Origin: an uncultured Saprospiraceae bacterium
GTDB taxonomy: Bacteria > Bacteroidota > Bacteroidia > Chitinophagales > Saprospiraceae
DNA: 5,139 nt
Assembly: GCA_937959095.1 (NCBI GenBank)
Contig: CALGLY010000546.1
Coordinates: forward strand, 1 to 5,139
Direction: 5' to 3'
Under the pieces are notes generated by a model. That model was not told where the DNA came from. It was given only the letters and a program-made list of their open reading frames with translations, and did not search any database. Positions 1 through 5,139 of this stretch are shown here, one piece after another. The position numbers and the translations under genes were made by a program. Within the stretch, counting starts at the first letter, position 1. Each line of letters starts with the position of its first letter.

Positions 1-1
1 G

Positions 2-3000
2 AATGTCTTCCAAGCACAAGTGGCTACAGGCTGCTGGACTTTATCTAAAAAAGCATTGAAAGTAGTCCGTTCAGCTCCAGATGCTGGTACAGTAGCACTA
101 AACAATGGACTGACAGAAAAAACCATTTGTACGGCAGATGGCTATGATAATATAGCTGTTTATACAAATACAAGTAGCAGCAATGCCGCTTTTCGTTATG
201 TAGTTACCGATGATAGCAACAATATTTTAGCGGTATTGAGTGGTACAAATCAAAATTTTGAAGGTGTCCCTCCTGGTGTTTGTCGTGTTTGGGGCTTGTC
301 TTATACAGGTAATTTGACAGCTATGGCAGGCGACAATGCAGCAGAAGTTGCGCTTTCTGATGCTTGCTTTGATTTATCTGATAATTATATCACCGTTACA
401 AGATCAAATGTAGATGGTGGTACAGTAGCAACAGCAGATGGACAAACGTCGATTACGACTGTTCCTGGTGATGGTATTTCTGATGCAATCACTTTCATGC
501 ATGAGACAACTTCGATGGCTTCCTTTGCTTACTTTGTAACGGATGAAAACAATAAGATTATTGGCACGCCTTCAGGAAACACAGTTGATTTTGAAGGCGC
601 AGGCGAAGGTGTTTGCCGTCTTTGGGGTGTTTCGTATACTGGCGATTTGAAATATTTACTTGGTGGTACAGTAGGGAATTTCGCCCTAAGTACAGATTGT
701 TTTGAGGTTTCTGAAAATTTCGTAGAAGTAGTACGTTCAGCAGGTGGTGCGTGTACAGTAGATGGTGGTGAAATTTCTACAGAGGCAGGTACTATTCGCA
801 ATCGCGCAGTAATAGCAAATCGTGCTTCTGGTACAATTTCTGTAATTAATGGCGATGCAGGAATACTTATCGACCATTATGATATGCCAAATGATGGACA
901 ACCGATGTATGTAGTGCATAATGCACTAAACAACACTGTTTTAGTAGGTGATTATAATGGACAAGTAGTTGCTTTTGATGGAAAAGATTTTTCAGTAGCA
1001 GGTAGCGTAGCAGCAGGCGAAGGCGTATTCCATATGTGGATTAGCTCAGATTATCAGCAGCTATGGGTGAATAATGAATTAGATAAAACAGTTTCTGTAG
1101 TAAATCCTACTACACTAGAAAGTATTACGACATTTAGCATTCCAAGTGACCTTATAGATAATGGCTTTAAGCCACATGATGTAATTGTTGATCCAGATAA
1201 TAGTGCAGCTTATGTAACGATGATTAATGGCGCAGAAGCAGTAAATTATGTTGTAAAATACGATGCAAGCACTTTTGAAGAAATAGATAGAGCAGAAGTA
1301 GGGGCTGACCCACATGTTTCTTTAACAGCCGCTAATGATTTATTATATGTGGCAAGTCAGGGTGCAGATTTATTGCAAGTTTTAGAGCGTGATGACTTAG
1401 ACTTAGTAACGACTATTGATGTGCCAAATGCACACGGTTTAGGAATGAACGCAGCAGGAACACACCTTTACATAGGAAACATTTCTGAAGGCGGAACGGA
1501 TGCAACTTACGTACTCGACCTTGCAACAAACACTCTAGTTGGTGAACCTACCGACGCACCTTATGCTGCTCCACATAACTATGCAGTAGGCAGCAACGAC
1601 AGCAAACTATACTTGACACATAGTGGCATGACTTCCTATAAGGTAAGCATGTATGACCTAACACCTTCGCCTACACTTGTTGGTGAATTTAACACAGGAA
1701 TGAATCCTTTCGGATTGGCAGCCTATAGCTTTACAGATACGGAATTAACGATTTGTGCATTGGATGGCGAAAGCGATGCTTTTGATGTAGCATTAGAAGG
1801 AAATACAGGCAATTCGGCTTGGGTAATTACAGATACAGATGGTACTATTATAGGCTTACCTCCTGGACCACCATTTGACTTAGATGGCGCAGGTGCAGGT
1901 ACTTGTCTAATTTGGCATGTGAGTTTTGAAGATGGTTTGACAGGTGTTGCAGTAGGTAATAATGCCCTTACTGATTTAGAAGGATGTTATGCTTTATCAA
2001 ACCCTATTACGGTAGTAAGGGAAGTAGTGAATGGTGGTACAGTTTCCACACCAGAAGGTACAACAGAAGTAAGTATCATAGCAGGCGATGGCATTGCAGA
2101 TGTAATTGAATTTGCACACGAAGGAAATTCTGATACTGACTTTAGATATGTAATCACAGATGAAGCTGGTACAATTCTTGGTCTTCCTCCTGGAAGCAGC
2201 TTAGATTTTGAGGGTGCAGGTGCAGGTGTTTGCTTAGTTTGGGGATTAGCTTACACAGGCGAAGTAACAGCAATGGCAGGTGATAATGCAACAGAAGTAG
2301 CACTTTCTAGTGGATGTTTTGATCTTTCGGATAATTTCATCAAAGTAACGCGTATGGCAAGCAACCTTAGTGGTGGCACAGTAGCAATGCCAAGTGGTGC
2401 AACAGAAAAGTATACTTGTGCAAATGATGGCATTTCGGATGTTATTATGGTAGTGAGTGAAGGAGCAACAGAAGAGGCTAACTTTACTTTAGTAGTAACT
2501 GATCCTGATGGAAATATCCTAGGCGTACCACCTGCAAATATGGTAGATGTAACAGGTGCAGGCGTAGGTACTTGCCTTGTATGGGGCTTAACTTATACAG
2601 GCGACCTAACAGCAATGGTAGGCGATAATGCAATGACGGCAATGCTTGCTTCAGGAGATGCAGCACTTTCTAGTAATTATATCACACTGAATAGAGACGA
2701 AGCGAATGGTGGCACAGTTGCCATGCCAAGTGGCGCAACGGAAATAAGCATCATAGCAGGTGACGGAGAAGCAGATGTAATCGAATTTACGAATGCAGAT
2801 GCATCCAACTCAAACTATGCCTATGTAGTAACAGATACAGATGGTAATATCTTGGGGCTTCCTCCAGGAAATAGCCTTGATTTTGAAGGCGCAGGCGAAG
2901 GCGTATGCTTAGTGTGGGGATTAGCTTATACTGGCGAAATAACAGCTATGATGGGCGATAATGCAACGGAAGTAGCACTTTCTAGCGAATGTTTCGACCT

Positions 3001-4006
3001 TTCAGATAACTATATTACAGTGACTCGCACGGCTTCTCTAAGCGGTGGTACAATAGCAATGCCAAGTGGCGCAACGGAAAAGTATACTTGTGCAAATGAC
3101 GGTATTGATGATGTGATTATGACCGTGAGTTCAGGCGCGACTTCTTCAGCTAACTTCACTTTAGTAGTAACTGATCCTGATGGAAATATCTTAGGTGTAC
3201 CGCCAGCAGATATGGTCAATGTAACTGGTGCAGGTGTAGGTACTTGTCTTGTATGGGGGCTTGCTTATACGGGTGACCTAACGGCAATGGTAGGCGATAA
3301 TGCGATGACGGCAATGCTTGCTTCAGGAGATGCAGCACTTTCTAGTAATTATATCACACTGAATAGAGATGAAGCGAATGGCGGTACCGTTTCTACGCCT
3401 GATGGCGCAACAGAAGTAAACACCGCTCCTGGCGATGGCGAAGCGGATATAGTAGAATTTGCACATGCAGATGCATCCAATTCTAACTATACCTACGTAA
3501 TAACGGATGAAGCGGGCACAATCCTTGGTCTTCCTCCTGGAAACAGCCTTGACTTTGAAGGCGCAGGCGAAGGCGTATGCTTAGTATGGGGATTGGCTTA
3601 TACAGGCGAAATAACTGCTATGATGGGCGATAATGCAACGGAAGTAGCACTTTCTAGCGAGTGTTTTGACCTTTCGGATAATTTCATTAGAGTAACTCGT
3701 GGAAGTTCTTTGCCTTCAAACAATCAATTTGGGCTAACAAGTTCGACCAATAATGTGAACTTTAATTTATTCCCGAATCCTGTTTCGGAGCTACTCAATG
3801 TAAATGTAAACAGTGACCTAGAAGCAAACAATACACAAATTACAGTATTCGATGCACTAGGAAAAATAGTACTACAAAAGCAAGAAGTATTGACTGTTGG
3901 AAACAATACTTATCAGCTTAATATTAGTGACTTAATAGATGGAATGTACATTCTAAGTATTAGCAATTCAAACATTAAACAATCTAGTACATTCATAAAG
4001 AATTAG
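2..4006 (+). CDS. Large T9SS-secreted repeat protein with nested beta-propeller (5'-truncated by window)
   Basis: The frame is open from the left edge to TAG at 4004-4006, giving 1334 codons. GTG at 20 is not the real start: the codons before it (from nt 2) read as the tail of the same repeat that follows (GCWTLSKKALKVVR here, matching GCFDLSDNFIKVTR in R4), so the gene begins upstream. Order of parts: repeat tail R0 (2-82), R1 (83-415), R2 (416-763), R3 split by a propeller (764-793 and 1739-2032), R4-R8 (2033-3700), a polar linker (3701-3760) and a T9SS type A sorting domain (3761-4003). The protein is strongly acidic and rich in Gly, Ala, Thr and Asp. The sorting domain implies export by T9SS and surface anchoring or release, with an N-terminal signal peptide expected upstream. 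No catalytic motif is seen. A structural, adhesive or ligand-binding role is inference. I do not recognise a named family for the repeat; from memory, similar repeats occur in Bacteroidota proteins annotated only as T9SS sorting domain proteins. Confidence 0.95.
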   Translation, partial: NVFQAQVATGCWTLSKKALKVVRSAPDAGTVALNNGLTEKTICTADGYDNIAVYTNTSSSNAAFRYVVTDDSNNILAVLSGTNQNFEGVPPGVCRVWGLSYTGNLTAMAGDNAAEVALSDACFDLSDNYITVTRSNVDGGTVATADGQTSITTVPGDGISDAITFMHETTSMASFAYFVTDENNKIIGTPSGNTVDFEGAGEGVCRLWGVSYTGDLKYLLGGTVGNFALSTDCFEVSENFVEVVRSAGGACTVDGGEISTEAGTIRNRAVIANRASGTISVINGDAGILIDHYDMPNDGQPMYVVHNALNNTVLVGDYNGQVVAFDGKDFSVAGSVAAGEGVFHMWISSDYQQLWVNNELDKTVSVVNPTTLESITTFSIPSDLIDNGFKPHDVIVDPDNSAAYVTMINGAEAVNYVVKYDASTFEEIDRAEVGADPHVSLTAANDLLYVASQGADLLQVLERDDLDLVTTIDVPNAHGLGMNAAGTHLYIGNISEGGTDATYVLDLATNTLVGEPTDAPYAAPHNYAVGSNDSKLYLTHSGMTSYKVSMYDLTPSPTLVGEFNTGMNPFGLAAYSFTDTELTICALDGESDAFDVALEGNTGNSAWVITDTDGTIIGLPPGPPFDLDGAGAGTCLIWHVSFEDGLTGVAVGNNALTDLEGCYALSNPITVVREVVNGGTVSTPEGTTEVSIIAGDGIADVIEFAHEGNSDTDFRYVITDEAGTILGLPPGSSLDFEGAGAGVCLVWGLAYTGEVTAMAGDNATEVALSSGCFDLSDNFIKVTRMASNLSGGTVAMPSGATEKYTCANDGISDVIMVVSEGATEEANFTLVVTDPDGNILGVPPANMVDVTGAGVGTCLVWGLTYTGDLTAMVGDNAMTAMLASGDAALSSNYITLNRDEANGGTVAMPSGATEISIIAGDGEADVIEFTNADASNSNYAYVVTDTDGNILGLPPGNSLDFEGAGEGVCLVWGLAYTGEITAMMGDNATEVALSSECFDLSDNYITVTRTASLSGGTIAMPSGATEKYTCANDGIDDVIMTVSSGATSSANFTLVVTDPDGNILGVPPADMVNVTGAGVGTCLVWGLAYTGDLTAMVGDNAMTAMLASGDAALSSNYITLNRDEANGGTVSTPDGATEVNTAPGDGEADIVEFAHADASNSNYTYVITDEAGTILGLPPGNSLDFEGAGEGVCLVWGLAYTGEITAMMGDNATEVALSSECFDLSDNFIRVTRGSSLPSNNQFGLTSSTNNVNFNLFPNPVSELLNVNVNSDLEANNTQITVFDALGKIVLQKQEVLTVGNNTYQLNISDLIDGMYILSISNSNIKQSSTFIKN
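83..763 (+). repeat. Protein repeats R1 and R2 (two copies, ~111 and 116 residues)
   Basis: R1 spans 83-415 and R2 416-763, each starting at the [AG]GTV motif. Both carry the repeat landmarks: VTD followed by a polar turn and I[LI] (VTDDSNNIL, VTDENNKII), a FEG...GVCR.WG.SYTG core, and a closing strand (CFDLSDNYITVTR in R1, CFEVSENFVEVVR in R2). They are the most diverged copies. R1 has three cysteines (codons at 128, 281, 365). R2 has two at the equivalent second and third positions (614, 698), plus an extra one at 752 in the junction before R3. R2 also lacks the usual GDNA motif, having LGGTVGNFALS instead. Period and motifs are read directly from the translation; a beta-sandwich fold is inference. 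Confidence 0.85.
764..2032 (+). repeat. Protein repeat R3, split in two by an inserted propeller
   Basis: The N-terminal piece (764-793) reads GGEISTEAGT and aligns without gaps to GGTVSTPEGT of R4. The rest of the repeat resumes at 1739 with TELTICALDG, aligning to TEVSIIAGDG of R4, and continues through ITDTDGTIIGLPPG, GAGTCLIWHVSFEDG and CYALSNPITVVR to 2032. Joined, the two pieces give a 108-residue repeat, close to the other copies. The intervening 794-1738 is the propeller. R3 differs from the other copies in having WHVSFEDG where they have WG.[STA]YTG. It has cysteines at all three repeat positions (1754, 1904, 1985). Confidence 0.8.
794..1738 (+). other. Seven-bladed YVTN-type beta-propeller domain inside R3
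   Basis: About 315 residues show the YVTN/lactonase-like blade pattern: a hydrophobic strand, a polar turn, then V.V.[ND]..T and a closing strand. Blade starts recognisable in order are AVIANRASGTISVIN, TVLVGDYNGQVVAFD, QLWVNNELDKTVSVVN, AAYVTMINGAEAVNYVVKYD, LLYVASQGADLLQVLE, HLYIGNISEGG and KLYLTHSGMTSYKVSMYD, followed by a last strand NPFGLAAY. Seven blades is my count by eye. Five consecutive blade junctions carry a His at the same place (codons at 1031, 1175, 1313, 1433, 1574). Such propellers usually bind ligands or partners or, in some families, hydrolyse lactones or hold metals. Nothing here establishes an enzyme. There is no frame break at either boundary. Confidence 0.8.
2033..2371 (+). 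repeat. Protein repeat R4 (type A)
   Basis: A 113-residue copy running from GGTVSTPEGTTE to the MASNLS junction. It has the type A layout: no cysteine in SIIAGDG, one in GAGVCLVWG (2231) and one in SSGCFDLSDN (2315). The turn reads ITDEAGTILGLPPG, which is shared with R8 rather than with R6. The closing strand is NFIKVTR. Confidence 0.85.
2372..3043 (+). repeat. Two-repeat super-unit, copy 1 (R5 type B + R6 type A)
   Basis: R5 (2372-2707) and R6 (2708-3043) are each exactly 336 bp (112 codons). R5 is type B: it has a cysteine in YTCANDG (2417) and in VGTCLVWG (2573), but the third site is replaced by GDAALSSNYITLNR. R6 is type A: cysteines in EGVCLVWG (2906) and SECFDLSDN (2990), none at the first site. 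R6 has 17 Asp/Glu against one Arg and no Lys up to its VTR end, so it is very acidic. The pair recurs immediately downstream at 3044. Confidence 0.9.
3044..3715 (+). repeat. Two-repeat super-unit, copy 2 (R7 type B + R8 type A)
   Basis: R7 (3044-3379) matches R5 and R8 (3380-3700) matches R6, at an offset of exactly 672 bp. The longest identical block I traced is 65 bp (2633-2697 against 3305-3369). Another is 44 bp (2945-2988 against 3617-3660). Many differences between copies are third-position changes. The similarity runs slightly past R8: GSSLPS follows R8 where TASLSG follows R6. R8 keeps type A cysteines (3578, 3662) and R7 type B cysteines (3089, 3245). Confidence 0.9.
3761..4003 (+). 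other. T9SS type A C-terminal sorting domain
   Basis: About 81 residues at the extreme C-terminus with the usual order of motifs: FNLFPNPVSELLNV at the start, ITVFDALGKIVLQ in the middle (the D..GK turn), then LNISDLIDGMYILSIS and a terminal FIKN. The family directs secretion through the type IX system and is normally removed when the cargo is attached to the cell surface or released. It follows an Asn/Ser-rich linker (3701-3760) after R8. Length and motifs are typical, so the protein's 3' end is intact. Confidence 0.93.
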
Positions 4007-4037
4007 CACTAATTTTTGAATAGTTTTAGTGGGAAAT

Positions 4038-4081
4038 AAAGGCATGCTTAATATAATTTTAAGCGTGCCTTTTTCTTTTTT
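4038..4081 (+). terminator. Rho-independent terminator of the repeat-protein gene
   Basis: The arms at 4038-4051 and 4059-4072 pair over 14 positions with a single G-U wobble (AAAGGCATGCTTAA with TTAAGCGTGCCTTT) around a 7-nt loop. They are followed by a T-rich run to 4081 interrupted by one C. It lies 31 bp after the stop codon. The A-run before the stem mirrors the T-run, so it may also work to some degree on the opposite strand. Confidence 0.88.
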
Positions 4082-4368
4082 AAAATTTCTAAAAAAATGC
4101 AGATTTTAAAAAACAAACAACTGATAAATAGCTTTTTACCTCTAAAAAACCATTCTAAAACAAAGAGTTGGTAAAGGCTTTCTTCTTTCAAAAAAACCAC
4201 CTATATCTTACCGAATACTTATCAATGGCTACCGTTTCCTATTATTTTTCTATAAAAAACGTTAAACCTTTTACGGAAATTTGCGTATTAATATTATCTG
4301 CTTAACTTTATGGGAACTAGATAGAGAAAGATTTATGCAAAAAACATAAGTCTAAATTTTCACGAGCC
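4082..4368. other. AT-rich intergenic region without a gene
   Basis: This is the rest of the 362-bp gap between the two genes. It is clearly richer in A/T than the flanking coding DNA, with several A-runs of 5-7 bases. No ORF of useful length, tRNA-like fold or repeated element is visible. Its only supportable content is the candidate promoter at 4280-4310 and the presumed 5' leader of the next gene. Confidence 0.6.
4280..4310 (+). promoter_or_regulatory. Candidate Bacteroidota sigma-A promoter for the downstream gene
   Basis: TTTG at 4280-4283 and TAACTTTA at 4303-4310 are separated by 19 bp. This fits the Bacteroidota -33/-7 pattern TTTG ... TAnnTTTG, with one mismatch in the last base. 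Transcription would start near 4317, giving a leader of about 50 nt before ATG 4369. In AT-rich DNA such matches arise by chance, but the position is right and an upstream terminator makes a promoter here necessary. Confidence 0.5.
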
Positions 4369-4440
4369 ATGAATGTATCTAAAAACACAAATTTTCTTAC
4401 ACTATTACTAGTGTTACTGCTCCCTTGGGTAGCACAATCA
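4369..4440 (+). other. Signal peptide of the Ig-like protein
   Basis: The N-terminus has a short polar region with one Lys (MNVSKNTN), a Leu-rich core (FLTLLLVLLLPWV) and an AQS site, suggesting cleavage after Ser24 to leave Gln25 as the mature N-terminus. A Gln straight after the cleavage site is common in exported Bacteroidota proteins and can cyclise to pyroglutamate. The exact cleavage site is a prediction by eye. Confidence 0.85.
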
Positions 4441-5139
4441 CAAGTAACTAGTGACTTTACTTATCAAGGAGAATCTACAGATTTCTATCTGTATTCTGTC
4501 ATCCTTCCTCCCAGCATCTCCAAGATGCCAGCCCACGGTGAGGTCATATTTTCACAAACAGGTACCACTGAAGGTGTAGAAGGTAGCAATACTATCGTCT
4601 ATAGACCAAGTATTAGTCACGTTGGCTTGGATACGGTGGAAGTCTATTATTGGAGAGATGTCGCAACACCAGCAACAGCAACTTTTGTCATTGAGACAAG
4701 AAAATCTGTTGTCACGGCTTATGATGACCACATCTCCACTAAGATGGGTGAATCCATTACTGTTTTTGCATTAGAAAATGATACAAAAACAAATGGGAAT
4801 CTATCTATCAAAGAAATTTTAGTTAGCAATAATGATGCTACCGTCACACTTGATTTAAACGGCTCTATTACATATACTCCACCTGCTGACTTCGTGGGTA
4901 CAGCAAACTTGAACTATCTAGTATGTAATGAAATCAATGCTTGTGATGTAGCAACACTAAGTATCAGCGTACATGAAGATGTACCGACTTCTGAAACAAT
5001 AGAATTAGTAACAAAAAGAAATACTGCAAAAAGTATTCTTTTACCACTTGATGGCTTCACATTAGCGACTTCTCCTACTAAAGGATTTATTGATGATAGT
5101 GAAGATGTATTAAAATATCAGCCTTATCCGAATCAAATA
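4369..5139 (+). CDS. Secreted Ig/cadherin-like repeat protein (3'-truncated by window)
   Basis: ATG at 4369 opens a frame with no stop up to the right edge (257 codons), so the gene is incomplete. The start is chosen because a signal peptide follows at once. No Shine-Dalgarno is apparent upstream, which is normal for Bacteroidota. After the signal peptide come beta-rich Ig-like units. Residues ~30-108 end with TIVYRPSISHVGLDTVEVYYW. Residues ~114-201 form a classical bacterial Ig/cadherin-like unit: YDDHIST.MGESITVFALENDT, then SITYTPPADFVGTANLNYLVCN and closing strand VATLSISV. A third unit may begin at ~206 and reach KGFID..EDVLKYQPYPN before the edge. A Cys pair (C186, C192) in the second unit could form a disulfide. 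Such arrays in Bacteroidota are usually long surface or gliding-associated proteins that often end in a T9SS sorting domain; that end is not in view. The function (adhesion or matrix) is inferred. Confidence 0.92.
   Translation, partial: MNVSKNTNFLTLLLVLLLPWVAQSQVTSDFTYQGESTDFYLYSVILPPSISKMPAHGEVIFSQTGTTEGVEGSNTIVYRPSISHVGLDTVEVYYWRDVATPATATFVIETRKSVVTAYDDHISTKMGESITVFALENDTKTNGNLSIKEILVSNNDATVTLDLNGSITYTPPADFVGTANLNYLVCNEINACDVATLSISVHEDVPTSETIELVTKRNTAKSILLPLDGFTLATSPTKGFIDDSEDVLKYQPYPNQI

Noticed and set aside
529..919. Antisense open frames at 529-801 and 737-919 (60-90 codons)
   Set aside because: They lie wholly opposite the strongly supported repeat and propeller coding frame, and have no recognisable domain or signal. 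They are shadows.
1115..1315. Antisense frame rich in Ile, Tyr, Cys and Phe that could look like a small membrane protein
   Set aside because: It is the reverse complement of the propeller coding region. Its hydrophobic look comes from the antisense of codons such as GTA, AAT and GAT.
2484..2666. Antisense 60-codon Leu-rich frame
   Set aside because: It is opposite R5, its Leu-rich composition is an artefact of the antisense reading, and it has no independent support.
2251..3219. Antisense frames at 2251-2433 and 3010-3219 sharing PSFAQVYFSVAPLG
   Set aside because: The shared peptide only reflects the sense-strand repeat (R5 and R7 starts) read backwards. It is not evidence of a conserved antisense gene.
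83..3715. CRISPR array or non-coding tandem repeat
   Set aside because: The periodicity is ~336 bp, codon-phased, with degenerate third positions and an uninterrupted reading frame. It is a protein repeat.
4001..4031. Small inverted repeats around the stop codon (AATTAG/CTAATT and CACTAA/TTAGTG)
   Set aside because: The stems are only 6 bp and AT-rich, with a 2-nt or long loop. They are far weaker than the terminator at 4038-4081 and expected by chance.
4131..4178. Imperfect hairpin GCTTTTTACC / GGTAAAGGC in the gap
   Set aside because: The pairing is short and needs G-U pairs or a bulge, with a ~29-nt loop. There is no T-run or other sign of function.
4333..4349. TTATG / CATAA inverted repeat in the presumed 5' leader
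   Set aside because: A 5-bp AT-rich stem is too weak to claim as a regulatory structure.

Overview
The window holds two large secreted or surface proteins on the + strand, both cut by the window edges. They are separated by a 362-bp AT-rich gap that contains a strong intrinsic terminator and a plausible Bacteroidota-type promoter. The organism is most likely a member of the Bacteroidota. The first protein ends in a typical type IX secretion (T9SS type A) sorting domain (FPNP near its start, GMYILSI near its end), coding DNA is moderately AT-rich, the gap has a TTTG / TAnnTTT(G) promoter pair, and the second gene has no clear Shine-Dalgarno sequence. I cannot assign a genus; a marine or environmental lineage is only a guess.

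Layout: nt 2-4006 is the 3' part (1334 codons) of a modular protein whose true start lies upstream. It contains the tail of one repeat (R0), then eight copies (R1-R8) of a ~107-116-residue acidic beta-rich repeat. The core motifs of the repeat are GGTV, V[TI]TD..G.I.G, GAG.G[VT]C[LR].W and LS.N[YF]I.V.R. The third copy, R3, is split by a ~315-residue seven-bladed YVTN-type beta-propeller inserted in one loop. R5-R6 and R7-R8 form an exact 672-bp in-phase tandem duplication. A short linker and the T9SS sorting domain finish the protein. Nt 4038-4081 is a rho-independent terminator, nt 4280-4310 is a candidate promoter, and nt 4369-5139 is the 5' part of a second gene with a signal peptide and at least two Ig/cadherin-like domains; it runs off the right edge.

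Together these look like cell-surface or extracellular architecture (adhesion, matrix or ligand binding). They are probably transcribed separately, because a terminator and a promoter lie between them. No defence system, mobile element, CRISPR array or RNA gene is visible. The points worth a second look are all within the repeat protein: the propeller nested at a precise position in a repeat, an alternating two-type cysteine pattern, and evidence of recombination among repeats.
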